DNA from: JAEUJZ01 sp964460115 | GTDB lineage: Bacteria > Myxococcota_A > Polyangia > Palsa-1104 > JAEUJZ01 | NCBI GenBank assembly: GCA_964460115.1 | Contig: CAYWPR010000001.1 | Coordinates: 186,001 to 250,000 of the forward strand | Length of the DNA: 64,000 nucleotides | Direction: 5' to 3' | Shown: one piece after another, positions 43,914-53,276 of the stretch | Numbering within the stretch: the first letter of the stretch is position 1 | Layout of the letters: every line of letters begins with the position of its first letter | Translations under genes and position numbers: made by a program | The notes under the pieces: model-generated | Seen by the model: only the letters and a program-made list of their open reading frames with translations | The model's database searches: none | Told to the model about the DNA's origin: nothing

Positions 43914-45035
43914 GTGGACTGCGCTTTTTGTTACTACCCAAACGATGACGAGGTGCGCTTTTGTGTGCGCTGCGCCAAAGCGCTGGGCGTACCGGTAGCG
44001 AGGCTGCCTGTAACCCCAGCGCCGCCGCCGCTTGATTGCGAGCTGTCTGCCGCCGATACGCTCGGCGCGGCCGGCGGGCAAGTGCTGGGCCAGCGCTATC
44101 GTCTTTTGCGGTGCCTCGGCAGCGGCGGATTTGGCGCGGTTTTTGAGGCCGAAGAGATCGACACCAGCCTTCGCGTCGCGGTCAAGCTATTAAATCGCAC
44201 CGCCCTTGTGGACGCGCGCATGCGCGAGCGCTTCCTGCAAGAGGCGCGCATGATCGCTGAACTGCGCAGCCCAAATATTGTCCGCCTTTACGATTACGCG
44301 GTGAACGGCCGCACCCCTTACTTGGTCATGGAGCTTCTACACGGCGTCAGTCTGGCCGCCCTGCTTGCGCGCAGCGTGCTGCCGGCGCGCCGCGCCCTAC
44401 ATATCCTGGCGCAAGTCGCGGATGCGCTTGGCGAAGCGCATGCCCGCGGCATCGTGCACCGCGACATCAAGCCCGACAACATTTTGCTTGTCGAACAGAC
44501 GCAAATGGCCGATTTCGTCAAAGTGATTGATTTCGGCGTGGCCCGCCTGTGCGGCGACGCCACTCGGCCCTCGGACGTGCTTGGCACCCCCGCCGGAATC
44601 GCTCCCGAGACCTTGGCCAATGAAGCCGTAGACGGCCGCTGCGATCTGTATTCGCTGGGAATATTGCTGTGGCAGATGATTCTTGGCGAACTGCCGTTTC
44701 CAGCGACAAACCAAGCGGTGATGATGAACTCGCATTTAAGCGCGCCGCGCCGCTTGCCTTCCGAGCTGTTTCCGCATCTGCGCGGACGTTTGCCCAAAGC
44801 TTTGGAATCGCTGATGGTTCGCCTGATTGCGCGCGCGCCAGCCGATCGGCCAGCCAGTGCTTATGAAGTCCGCGCCGAGCTTTTGGCGCTGCTGCCCCTT
44901 ACGAGCACCGCGCCCCTGCCAAGTGCGCCGCTGCCCAATTTCGGACCTTGCTGGGATGCCGAACCCGATCCCAATCTGCAAAACAGCCTAGCGGCAGGGG
45001 TTCCCACCAAACGGCAAGTCACGCAGCGTTATTAG
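43914..45035 (+). CDS. Serine/threonine protein kinase with N-terminal zinc ribbon
   Basis: 373 residues from GTG 43914. The first 25 residues form a zinc ribbon (CAFC and CVRC). The kinase domain (about residues 60-330) has the Gly loop LGSGGFGAVFEA, the Lys in VAVKLL, catalytic HRDIKPDNILL, DFGVARL and the activation end GTPAGIAPETL. It lacks the membrane segment and PASTA repeats of many bacterial kinases, so it is cytoplasmic. The kinase may act on, or be bound to, targets through the zinc ribbon. Its substrates are unknown. It is divergent from the sigma-54 regulator gene. Kinases of this kind are abundant in Myxococcota. Confidence 0.9.
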   Translation: MDCAFCYYPNDDEVRFCVRCAKALGVPVARLPVTPAPPPLDCELSAADTLGAAGGQVLGQRYRLLRCLGSGGFGAVFEAEEIDTSLRVAVKLLNRTALVDARMRERFLQEARMIAELRSPNIVRLYDYAVNGRTPYLVMELLHGVSLAALLARSVLPARRALHILAQVADALGEAHARGIVHRDIKPDNILLVEQTQMADFVKVIDFGVARLCGDATRPSDVLGTPAGIAPETLANEAVDGRCDLYSLGILLWQMILGELPFPATNQAVMMNSHLSAPRRLPSELFPHLRGRLPKALESLMVRLIARAPADRPASAYEVRAELLALLPLTSTAPLPSAPLPNFGPCWDAEPDPNLQNSLAAGVPTKRQVTQRY

Positions 45036-45142
45036 CCACCGCTTGCCCATTTTGCCAATTTCAAAAGAACTCTCGACGGCAGTTTGAAGGACTGCGCGCT
45101 CCCCTTGACCAGAGGCGCGGGCTCGTGGTCTGTTAGTAAGCT

Positions 45143-46072
45143 ATGGTAAGGCTTTCTTTTGTGTCCATGCCCCTTCTGGGGCTGCTATTAGGGGTAGGCA
45201 ATGCAAGTGCGCTGGAGTATTGGCATGATCCAGAGCGCGGTTGCGGCCTGATCGATAATTGGAAAAAAACCAATCACATCGCTGATTTGCCAGGCTGCGA
45301 TGGCGAATTGCCTCCCGGGGCGCCTCCCGGTGAGATCGCCATGCACGATGCCAAAAAACTCCTGCGCGATGCCGAAAAGCAGATTGATAACGGCCAGACC
45401 GGCGATGTCGATCAGAAAATCGCGCAGGCTATCGAAGTTATGAATCGCGCCCCCAGCGATCCTCGCGTCAACTGGGCGCGCTCGCACTTTAGCCTTGCCG
45501 TCAAAGTGCTGAAAAATAAAGTGGCGCTCGTTCCCAAGTCGGCCAAATTGCGCGCCGCTTTTAAGGCCGTTGCCGATATCAGTGGGCAGCCTAAGCCCGA
45601 CGCCAAAGCTTTGACAGAAGCGGTGACGGCTTGCGTGCAGGCATTTAAAGAAGCCGAAAATGCCGGCGTCGATTTGTCCTTGTCCTATGAACTGACGGCC
45701 GGCAAGTCGCGCCCCCTGCGTGAGGATCTGCAAGAGTGCGAATCGGCCAAATCGCGTACCGGCGATGCCGCCACCGCGGCCAAACCCGCCGATGCCACCG
45801 CCAAACCGGCTGATGCCACGGCCAAACCCGCCGATGCCACCGCCAAACCCGCCGAGGACAAAAAGCCCGGCGGCAGCGATGGCGGAGTGCCGCGCGACAA
45901 GTGGGTCAAAAAGCTCAAAGGCGATCGCAAGAAAGTCTTTGAAGCCCACGCCGACGCGTTTCCCGAGTTCACTGGCGATCCGGGGCCCAAGGGCGCGGCC
46001 AAGGCTGCCGAATGGCACTACGGCAGCGAAACCTTCAAGTTCAAAAAAGACAAGCTGCTAAAAGCCAAATAG
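45143..46072 (+). CDS. Secreted protein with AKPADAT repeats
   Basis: 309 residues. A signal peptide ends near NASALEY. The mature N-terminal part has a Cys-containing segment (RGCGLIDNWKKT, PGCDG). A helical region (DAKKLLRDAEKQIDNGQTGD and following) covers about residues 70-215. A low-complexity stretch repeats AKPADAT about four times (about residues 213-238). The C-terminal 60 residues are Lys-rich and basic (DKWVKKLKGDRKKVFEAHAD, then PEFTGDPG). I recognise no family. A periplasmic or surface role is likely. The NUDIX gene begins 9 nt later. Confidence 0.65.
   Translation: MVRLSFVSMPLLGLLLGVGNASALEYWHDPERGCGLIDNWKKTNHIADLPGCDGELPPGAPPGEIAMHDAKKLLRDAEKQIDNGQTGDVDQKIAQAIEVMNRAPSDPRVNWARSHFSLAVKVLKNKVALVPKSAKLRAAFKAVADISGQPKPDAKALTEAVTACVQAFKEAENAGVDLSLSYELTAGKSRPLREDLQECESAKSRTGDAATAAKPADATAKPADATAKPADATAKPAEDKKPGGSDGGVPRDKWVKKLKGDRKKVFEAHADAFPEFTGDPGPKGAAKAAEWHYGSETFKFKKDKLLKAK
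45779..45857 (+). repeat. 21-bp coding tandem repeat
   Basis: Four copies, the last incomplete, of a 21-bp unit encoding A-K-P-A-D-A-T within the secreted protein gene (units start at 45779, 45800, 45821 and 45842). The copies differ at only a few third positions, so expansion or contraction is likely to be recent. Confidence 0.85.
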
Positions 46073-46081
46073 GCTACGCGC

Positions 46082-46537
46082 ATGTCTTTTACGCCGCCGC
46101 AGACGCCGCTTTGTACCGTCGATACGATTATTTTGCTCGTCGAGCATCCGCTTTACCGAGAAGAGCGGCCGGCTTTCGTCCTCATCGAGCGCAAATATGC
46201 TCCGCTTGGTTGGGCCCTGCCGGGGGGATTTGTGGATGTCGGCGAGCCGCTGCATAAAGCCGCGGTGCGCGAGGCCTTTGAAGAAACTTCGCTGCAGGTG
46301 GAACTGGACGAGCAGTTTTTTGCCTACTCGTCCCCGGAGCGCGACTCGCGGCGGCATACGATTTCGACGGTCTTTATCGGCCGCGCGCGCGGTGAACCGC
46401 GAGCTGCCGACGATGCCAAACGTCTTGGGGTGTACACCCAAGACGCGCTTCCTCAGTTGGCATTCGATCACGGGCAAATTCTGCAAGACTACTTCGAATA
46501 CCGCCGCACGGGCCGGCGGCCGCCGCCAAATCGCTGA
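46082..46537 (+). CDS. NUDIX hydrolase
   Basis: 151 residues. The NUDIX box GFVDVGEPLHKAAVREAFEE followed by T fits the G-x5-E-x7-REUXEE pattern that binds divalent metal and hydrolyses nucleoside diphosphates linked to another group. The preceding WALPGG and the HTISTVFIGRARGE strand are typical. The branch resembles ADP-ribose or oxidised-nucleotide pyrophosphatases, but the substrate is uncertain. It lies 9 nt after the repeat-bearing secreted protein gene and is convergent with the GNAT gene. Confidence 0.88.
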   Translation: MSFTPPQTPLCTVDTIILLVEHPLYREERPAFVLIERKYAPLGWALPGGFVDVGEPLHKAAVREAFEETSLQVELDEQFFAYSSPERDSRRHTISTVFIGRARGEPRAADDAKRLGVYTQDALPQLAFDHGQILQDYFEYRRTGRRPPPNR

Positions 46538-46568
46538 CTGCACGCAGTCATGCGCTTGTTGGCGCGAA

Positions 46569-47081
46569 TTAGGATAGTTTGCGCCAATCTTCGCTTAGCA
46601 GCGCCCAGCGTTCATGATCCTGCCATCGGCCGCCGATCTTCAGGTAGCGCGGTGAATAGCCTTCTTGGCGAAATCCATGCTTTTGCACCAGCCGACGCGA
46701 TGCCAAATTGTTTGGCTGAATGTTGGCCTCGATGCGATGCAGGCCTAGGTTCTTAAAAATCTGGCGCAATACCAAGCGCAGACCCGCGCTCATATAGCCG
46801 CGGCCGGAAAGCGCCGCGAAGGCGTAGTAGCCAAGGTAGGCGCTTTTGAAGGCGCCGCGCACAATTTGGCTGACGTTAAAGACACCGACGAGAGCGTCAT
46901 CTTCGCGGCGGCGCACCCAATAGCTTTCGAAGTCCGAATGCGTTTGTCGCTGAATGTATTCCGCAAAGGCTGCGGCATTGCCGGGCGGGCAAACCCAGCC
47001 GCGGTGCAGATTGCGACTGCTTTTGACCTGCCTCAGAAATTCATGAAGGGCCGCCGCTTGGGGCCAAGACAAGTAAACCAT
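46569..47081 (-). CDS. GNAT acetyltransferase, RimJ/RimL type
   Basis: 170 residues from ATG 47081, preceded by an AGGGA site; a TTG-initiated version from 47099 would overlap the upstream gene. Motifs are FESYWVRRREDDALVGVFNV, the acetyl-CoA-binding LSGRGYMSAGLRLVLRQIF, then LHRIEANIQPNNLASRRLVQ and HGFRQEGYSPRYLKIGGRW (given in part). This is the pattern of ribosomal-protein N-terminal acetyltransferases. It could acetylate a protein N-terminus or a small amine. It is 7 nt downstream of the giant kinase gene, so they probably form one transcript. Confidence 0.87.
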   Translation of the reverse strand: MVYLSWPQAAALHEFLRQVKSSRNLHRGWVCPPGNAAAFAEYIQRQTHSDFESYWVRRREDDALVGVFNVSQIVRGAFKSAYLGYYAFAALSGRGYMSAGLRLVLRQIFKNLGLHRIEANIQPNNLASRRLVQKHGFRQEGYSPRYLKIGGRWQDHERWALLSEDWRKLS

Positions 47082-47088
47082 CGTTTCC

Positions 47089-50000
47089 CTATCGTCCAAG
47101 GTAAATTACTTCGCCGGGCCCAATTGCGGCTTGTTGAAGCTGACGGATGTCCTTGGCGGCGCCGCTACAGCCGGACGCGTCGAAGGTGCCAAGCGCACGG
47201 GCAAAGTGCTCTTGCGCTGCGGCCTCATCTCCTCGATGGCGGCAGGCAAGGCCCCAAAGGCGTTCGGTCAGGGCTCCGGCAATCACCTGGCTTGCGTCCT
47301 TGCAAATCTCCATCGCGGTCTGAAAATGCGCATCGGCTTCCTCGGCAGAGCCGCCAAGTCGGCCAAGCACGCTTCCCCACACCCGCTCTGCGACAACTCG
47401 CGAGAGCAAAAACCCCATCTGCTGCGAGCGCTGCGCGACCTCTCTGGCTTGATGCAGCGCTTCTTCATCGCGGCCTAAAGACAGCAGGATCTCGGCTTCC
47501 CCGGCCTCAAACCAGTCGGAGGCCATCCCGCCGCTGATGGTCAGTCTCAGCTCGCGAGCTTTGCTGCGAGTGGCAAGCGCTTGCTCGCAGTGCCCAAGGT
47601 AGTTTTGCGCCCAGCCGATTACGTCTGTGGCCAAGCTGGTCATGACCATGGCATTTGTGGCCTGGCCAAGCTCCACGGCGACAAGGCTCTCTGTGATGCT
47701 TAGGTGCCAGTCTGCAGCCATTAGCGCCTGCAGCGCGTTCAAGGTGTGAAAAAGCTGTGAATAGAGGGCATTGCCAAGCTGCTGCTTCCAGCGCTCTGCG
47801 CGTTCGACCTCGCGCCGTGCATCTGCAGGGCAGCCGGATGCCGAGAGGGACAGAGCGTAAAACATCGAGCAGCGCAGGGTGTCCATACCGATGCCAAAAA
47901 GCCGCTCTATCGATTCGCGCGTCTGCGCAAGCAGAACTTTGGCCTTGCCCATCTGGCCTTGCAGCAGGAACGCCAGGCCGACAAAAAGGGAAGGCAGCAC
48001 CAGAAGCTCCTTTTCACCAAACTCCTCGGCAATGGGAAGCACCTTCCTGAAATAGGGAATGGCGCGGCCCGGCTGACCGGTGTTGTTATGAACTCGCCCA
48101 CAGAAATAATCGAGGCGCGCCGTGCGCAGCCGATCCTCTCGAAGGGCAATCTCGGGAGCAGCCAGGGAGTCGAGCAGCGACCGCGCTATCTCCAGACGCG
48201 AGAGCTGCATGTCGGCAGATTCATTGTTCAGGCTCACGCTGGCCAGCTTCAGGAGCAGATCCACGTCTGCACGACGGGACTGCGGCGTGCCTGGACGCTG
48301 CGCCAGGGCGGTGCGCGCCGCTGTATAGTGTCCGCGGGCTGCGTCATTTAAATAAAGCCGCGCGGCGCCGTCGCCGGCCATCTGGTAATACTCGAGCGCC
48401 TTTTCCGCGATGCCCGCCTGTTCAAAGTGATGGGCAAGCGCCGCGCTCATCGTCTGCTGTGCGAGGCCGGTATATACGGCCTCCATGGACAATGCCGCTA
48501 CTTTGTGCCAGCGCTGCTTTTCCTCGGAGGTCATTCGCCGCTGCAGGGACTCGCGCAGCTTGTCATGCGCAAACCGCCATTCGGTATCTTGGCTCTCGAG
48601 CACCGCGGCATTGGCGGCAGAAAAGATAAGGTCCTCGATGGACAGGTGCGGAAAGGCGTGCTCGAGCACTTGTCGCTCCAGACGGCGTCCGAGCACGGCA
48701 CAAAGCTCCATCATCGGGCGAAACACCGCCGGAATCCGCTCAAGGCGCTTCTCGATGATGCGCTCGATGCCGCTCGTAAGAACCCGCTCGGGCAGTTCAC
48801 CATCGCCAATGCGGCGTAGGTCGCCAGCGCTCTCGGCCAAAGAGCGCACGATCTCGACCAGAAAAAAGACGTTTCCTTCCGTTTGTCGCTCAAGATAGTC
48901 GATAAGCTCGCGACGGCGCCCGGCCGGCCCAAGGATGGAAACAGCAAGCTGCTCGATCGCCGCGGGGGTAAGACGGGGCAATAGCAGCGTCTTTGTCCCT
49001 TTCAGTCGCTCGGGCAGCTTTGGCGCTTCATCGGAGCGAAAGCTTGCGACCACCATCACGCGCAGTCGCTCTAGATGAGGCAGCAGCCTGATCAGCAAAT
49101 CGAGGCTCTCGGGACGTCCCCACTGCAGGTCCTCGAGCAGCAGCAGCAAGGGCCGCGACAGCCGTTCGAGCTGAGCAAGCAATGTATCGGCCAGCCGCTG
49201 CAGCGAATCCTCCGGCTTGATCTTGGGTGGCTCGGGAATGGGACGGCCAAGAAGCGACGTGACTTCGGGAAGGATGTCCTTGAAAACGGCGGCCTCGGCA
49301 TCCGAGAGCTCGCTGCGCAGGCAAAGTGCGCGCCAAAGAGGCAAAAACTCCTGAAAATAGGCGCCGCCGACGGTGACCGCCTGGCCTTCGGCGACCCAGG
49401 CACCCTGGACCAGAGCCAGGGTGCGCAGCTCTGCGACGATGCGGGACTTTCCGACTCCGCTTTCACCACCGATGAGCCAGGCCGTACCCTGGCCCAAAAA
49501 GGCGGTTTTCATCGCCGATTTGAGGAGTCCCATCTCCTCATCGCGCCCCACTAGAGCGGTGGCCTGCAGGAAACTCTCGCGGGTCGAGGCTGTCTCGACA
49601 GCCACTTTGATACCGACGGCTGCGGACAGGTCGCAAAGGACACTGACGGCATCTTGATAGCGCTCTTCAAGCCGCCGGGCGAGGAGCTTGCGCAGGACGT
49701 CTCCCAAAGGACCTGGATAATCCAAAGGCAAAAGGGACGGCAGCTCGACTTTGGCGGCGGCTTGCAACCTCAAATTCCGCTCGTCGCCACGGACAGCGGC
49801 CGACTTTTCAAGAATGGCGGTCGGTGCTGAATCTGGCTCAGATGCCGATGGCGGCGTGGAATTTCGCGCCTCTCGGTAGTCTTCAAGGAACTGCGCCGCG
49901 GTGGGCGAAAAGGTCTCTTCCGAGCGCTCGCCGAGGATGCCATCAATGACACGCGTCGGCGAGTGGTCATGAAAGGGCATCCGCCCGGTAAGAAGCTGGT

Positions 50001-50646
50001 GCAGCAAGACACCGACCGCCCAAAGATCGGAAGCGGGAGTTGGGTTCATGCCCAGCAGAACTTCGGGCGCCATGTATTCCACCGTGCCAGCCAGGCGCGC
50101 GGTCTGCGCATCCTCGGTCGCAATGCCGAAATCAACCAGCTTGACGAGCGCGCTCTCCGTTCCTTCAGTTCCGGAGACGACTAAGACATTGCTCGATTTG
50201 ATGTCACGGTGCAAAACGCCACGCTGGTGCACATAGGCCAGGGCACGGAGTAGCTGCACGACGAGGAGCACCTGCTGCGGAACTGCCAAATTTTGCCCAG
50301 CTTCAAAGAAGTGCTGGCAGTTTTCAAGAAGTTCCATCGCCACATAAGGTCCTAAAAGATCGTCAAATCCGTAGGACAGAACGCGGACGACGTTGGGGTG
50401 ATGCAGCGATGCAAGCGTCTGAAATTCACGCGCCAGCGCCAGACGGAATAATCTTTCCGCTCGCGATTCCGGCCGAAGGACGCCCTGGTCGGGTGGCGCC
50501 ACAAGCTTTATCGCGACAGTTCGACCGTCAAGAAGGTGGGTGGCGCGAAAAATCGAACCCATCCCACCTTGGCCAAGCCGCTCACGCAGTCGATAGATAC
50601 GGTCGAGGAGAGTATCGGCACCTGCTGCTGCGTATAAAGCTGGCAT
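47089..50646 (-). CDS. Ser/Thr kinase fused to AAA ATPase and TPR-like repeats
   Basis: 1185 residues from ATG 50646, which has an AAGGAAG site; a longer frame to 50715 is less likely. The kinase domain (about residues 15-285) has LGQGGMGSIFRA, the VAIKLV Lys, HRDIKSSNVL and DFGIAT, GTVEYMAPE. An AAA-type ATPase domain (about 375-640) has Walker A GGESGVGKSRIVAEL and Walker B LLLLLEDLQWGRPES. The C-terminal about 500 residues are helical TPR-like repeats. This is the familiar myxobacterial signalling architecture, in which the ATPase-TPR part acts like a STAND sensor. Substrate and ligand are unknown. The GNAT acetyltransferase gene follows directly. Confidence 0.9.
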   Translation of the reverse strand: MPALYAAAGADTLLDRIYRLRERLGQGGMGSIFRATHLLDGRTVAIKLVAPPDQGVLRPESRAERLFRLALAREFQTLASLHHPNVVRVLSYGFDDLLGPYVAMELLENCQHFFEAGQNLAVPQQVLLVVQLLRALAYVHQRGVLHRDIKSSNVLVVSGTEGTESALVKLVDFGIATEDAQTARLAGTVEYMAPEVLLGMNPTPASDLWAVGVLLHQLLTGRMPFHDHSPTRVIDGILGERSEETFSPTAAQFLEDYREARNSTPPSASEPDSAPTAILEKSAAVRGDERNLRLQAAAKVELPSLLPLDYPGPLGDVLRKLLARRLEERYQDAVSVLCDLSAAVGIKVAVETASTRESFLQATALVGRDEEMGLLKSAMKTAFLGQGTAWLIGGESGVGKSRIVAELRTLALVQGAWVAEGQAVTVGGAYFQEFLPLWRALCLRSELSDAEAAVFKDILPEVTSLLGRPIPEPPKIKPEDSLQRLADTLLAQLERLSRPLLLLLEDLQWGRPESLDLLIRLLPHLERLRVMVVASFRSDEAPKLPERLKGTKTLLLPRLTPAAIEQLAVSILGPAGRRRELIDYLERQTEGNVFFLVEIVRSLAESAGDLRRIGDGELPERVLTSGIERIIEKRLERIPAVFRPMMELCAVLGRRLERQVLEHAFPHLSIEDLIFSAANAAVLESQDTEWRFAHDKLRESLQRRMTSEEKQRWHKVAALSMEAVYTGLAQQTMSAALAHHFEQAGIAEKALEYYQMAGDGAARLYLNDAARGHYTAARTALAQRPGTPQSRRADVDLLLKLASVSLNNESADMQLSRLEIARSLLDSLAAPEIALREDRLRTARLDYFCGRVHNNTGQPGRAIPYFRKVLPIAEEFGEKELLVLPSLFVGLAFLLQGQMGKAKVLLAQTRESIERLFGIGMDTLRCSMFYALSLSASGCPADARREVERAERWKQQLGNALYSQLFHTLNALQALMAADWHLSITESLVAVELGQATNAMVMTSLATDVIGWAQNYLGHCEQALATRSKARELRLTISGGMASDWFEAGEAEILLSLGRDEEALHQAREVAQRSQQMGFLLSRVVAERVWGSVLGRLGGSAEEADAHFQTAMEICKDASQVIAGALTERLWGLACRHRGDEAAAQEHFARALGTFDASGCSGAAKDIRQLQQAAIGPGEVIYLGR

Positions 50647-50933
50647 TCGACTTCCTTGGTCCTTGCCTATAGCGGACCACTTCCGCTCAGATCTTACGGC
50701 TAAATTATAGTTCAAACTGAGGCTGCAGCTGTCACTTAGGGACAGTCGGGCCTGCTGCGATTTTATGGGTACAACCTCTCAGATTCTTGAGGCCCAAGAA
50801 AAATACCGCGTCGCGCCAACTTGCCTTTTTCGAGGCAGCGTGCAACACCAAGCCATACGCCAGCCGCTGGCACGCTAACTGCTTAAGTTTTCGTCGCACA
50901 TTGGAAAGCAGACTTCTCAAAAGGAGGCCGACG

Positions 50934-53210
50934 ATGCAACGTCGCAATCTGGCATGGTTGTGCGGACTTTTCGCGCTTTGTTTTTTCGACTGCGATCGCT
51001 TCAAGCCCTGTGAAACTTCCGCGCAGTGCGGTGCCGAGGGGATGTGCGCCGCGTCGCTCTGTCGGCCGCTGTCTTGTGAGCTGACGATTTTTGCCATCGA
51101 TCCGCAAAAAAGCGCCTGCGTTCCGCTGTCCGGTTGCTTTCTGAGCGCCGAGCAGCGCAACTGGCAAAGCTGCAACGAAAATCCCTGCGCGGGATTGGCG
51201 GAAAATGACTGCATCGCCGATGCACGCTGTCAGCCAAGCTATGTCAATCCAAACGTCTCGCCGCCGCGCGACGACGCTTCGGGCGCGGGCAGCGGAGTGG
51301 CGGCTTCGTGTGCCGTCGGCTCAGTCGGATTGCCGCCAGTTTCGTCTCCGATCGATGGCAACGGGTCCATTGCAGCGCCGGGGGTCAATAACGGCCAATC
51401 CCTTAAGCATCCGCCGGCCCAAAATAGCTGCCTTGGCGACAACAGCGCGCGCGCCTATGGCGGCTGCCGCGCGGCCCCGCAAATTGCAGCCCTTGAGCCC
51501 TGCGCCGCGCTGAACTTGGAAGTTTGCCGCAACAGGCCCGATTGCACAGACCAGGCGCCAGCGGCAACTAGCAGTGGAGTGACGCCATTGCCGCCCGAGA
51601 GGCAGCCAGGCAACCCAGTCCCGCCCATCGTCAATGCTCCCGTCTGTTTTGCGCGTTTTCCACTGCCAGCCGTCGACTGCGCATTGGCGCAAAGCGCCAC
51701 CAGTTGCCTGCTAAACCCCCAGTGTCAGCCTATAGGTACCCGCTGTTATTGTCCGCCAAGCAGCCAATGCGATTGCAGCGGCGGCGGCTTTCTTGGCTGC
51801 GAAGTCAACGATCGGCTGCGCCGCTGTCGAAACAATGCCGACTGCCGCAGCGGCGAGCGCTGCGACAACGACGAAGCCTGCATTACGCCACGCACCTTTG
51901 CCAGCCTGCCATTTATGCCGATGCCCGGTGAAGGAAACTGCCTGGGGGCTTGTATGCCCAGCGGCTGCGCCGGCATGGGCGAACGGATGTGCAATGAACA
52001 TCCAGAATGCGACGGGGGCAGCTATGGCACGGTCTGCCGTCCCAAGCCCTATTGCGCAGGCGGCAATACGCCCTTTGATCTGAATTCGCCAAGACCCAAC
52101 GCCAGCAACTGCGGTTGCGACAGCGAATTTGTCGCGTGCGCGGCGCAAGCGCCGCTTGATGACATTCGCAGCGAGCGCAGCTTGCTGATTCGCGATTCGG
52201 AGATCATTGACGATGCGGCATTTCGGTTAAGCACCGTCCTTGGCAAGCTTGCACCGCCAGGCCGCGTAGACGAGTTTGCTGCTGGCTTTATCAAGCAGGT
52301 AGGCGCTGGAGTGAGCTTTGAAAATGGCGCGACGGCCAAGACGCGCGACGGCTTTGCCGCATTTCTGGAAGAACTGCAGCCGGACAGCCCCGGTGTAGCG
52401 CAACGCCTGAGCAAGCTTTTGCCGATCACAGCGCTTATCAATCGGCTTGATTTGACCAAGCCGGGAAATTGCGGCGAGGCCCGCCTGAGCTACGCCCTGA
52501 CCCGGGCCTACAGCGATGGCAACCAGCGGATGACCCTTATCGTCGAGCTTGTCGTGCCCGATGATGGCCACGGCTGCCGCAGCGTCGCGCAGCGCTGGGC
52601 CGAGCTATCTATGCAAGACAGCGCTGAGGCGCGCCGCACCGCGCTTATCGCCTTTTATAGCGAACTGCTTAAACCCGAGGGGCTTGGTCAGATTCGTACC
52701 AATGAATTTCTCAACCGCACCGGCAAGGAGCCCTGGGAACTGCGCGAGTTTCATAGAAACAGCGATGGGTTCCTACAGGCGGTGCCGGTGGCCCAAACCG
52801 TCGATCAGCGCTTTGCGGCCGATGCAGGCTTTTTGACCTGGGTGCAGAATAACGCCACGGCGCTTTTGGCCGAAAATGCCGTCATTCCGGCATCCTATCT
52901 GGGGGCGGCTTCGACGGAAGATGGCGGCCGCTTGAAACTGAACGGAGCCGCTGGAATTTCCAGCTCTGTCGAAAATGCGCTGAATCAGCAGTCGTGCGCC
53001 GGCTGCCATCTGACCGAGACCAACTCGCCGTTTGTACATATCGGCGAACGGCTCGGAAAATTCGCGGGCACCGAATACCAACCGATTGGCCGCGCGGTCC
53101 TCGATAGTTTTTTGCAAAAAGAACTGCCCGCTCGCGCCGAGCACCTCAGCCAGGTTCTGCACGCCGCAAGCTTGCTTCGCGTTCGCAACGGCCTCGCCCG
53201 CGTCCATTAA
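50934..53210 (+). CDS. Cys-rich lipoprotein with a C-terminal heme-type CXXCH site
   Basis: 758 residues from ATG 50934, preceded by a near-perfect AAAGGAGG site. The signal peptide ends in a lipobox-like FFDC (about residue 17-20). The N-terminal 430 residues are disulfide-rich with many Cys in short spacings (CETSAQCGAEGMC, CRNNADCRSGERCDNDEAC). The C-terminal region is all-alpha-like, ending with CAGCH, a c-type heme attachment motif, near residue 690. It may be an outer-membrane-exposed cytochrome-like lipoprotein, or a surface protein with a single heme. No family name is recognised. A strong hairpin follows between it and the convergent msrA gene. Confidence 0.78.
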   Translation: MQRRNLAWLCGLFALCFFDCDRFKPCETSAQCGAEGMCAASLCRPLSCELTIFAIDPQKSACVPLSGCFLSAEQRNWQSCNENPCAGLAENDCIADARCQPSYVNPNVSPPRDDASGAGSGVAASCAVGSVGLPPVSSPIDGNGSIAAPGVNNGQSLKHPPAQNSCLGDNSARAYGGCRAAPQIAALEPCAALNLEVCRNRPDCTDQAPAATSSGVTPLPPERQPGNPVPPIVNAPVCFARFPLPAVDCALAQSATSCLLNPQCQPIGTRCYCPPSSQCDCSGGGFLGCEVNDRLRRCRNNADCRSGERCDNDEACITPRTFASLPFMPMPGEGNCLGACMPSGCAGMGERMCNEHPECDGGSYGTVCRPKPYCAGGNTPFDLNSPRPNASNCGCDSEFVACAAQAPLDDIRSERSLLIRDSEIIDDAAFRLSTVLGKLAPPGRVDEFAAGFIKQVGAGVSFENGATAKTRDGFAAFLEELQPDSPGVAQRLSKLLPITALINRLDLTKPGNCGEARLSYALTRAYSDGNQRMTLIVELVVPDDGHGCRSVAQRWAELSMQDSAEARRTALIAFYSELLKPEGLGQIRTNEFLNRTGKEPWELREFHRNSDGFLQAVPVAQTVDQRFAADAGFLTWVQNNATALLAENAVIPASYLGAASTEDGGRLKLNGAAGISSSVENALNQQSCAGCHLTETNSPFVHIGERLGKFAGTEYQPIGRAVLDSFLQKELPARAEHLSQVLHAASLLRVRNGLARVH

Positions 53211-53219
53211 ATCGAATTT

Positions 53220-53263
53220 CTCACCGGCGGCGCAGCCGTGGCAATGCGGCTGTGCCCGGTGAG
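53220..53263. terminator. Bidirectional terminator hairpin
   Basis: Outer stem CTCACCGG (53220-53227) with CCGGTGAG (53256-53263). Inner stem of nine pairs (53230-53238 with 53247-53255, one G-U). It lies between two convergent genes (stops at 53210 and 53277), with a T run on the plus strand at 53281-53285. The pairing is strong and well placed. Confidence 0.6.
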
Positions 53264-53276
53264 ACGCACTTCGGAC

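Noticed and set aside
45188..46018. Long open frame antisense to the repeat-bearing secreted protein (276 codons)
   Set aside because: It is Gly/Arg/Phe-rich and mirrors the codons of the real gene; the sense frame has a signal peptide and repeats.
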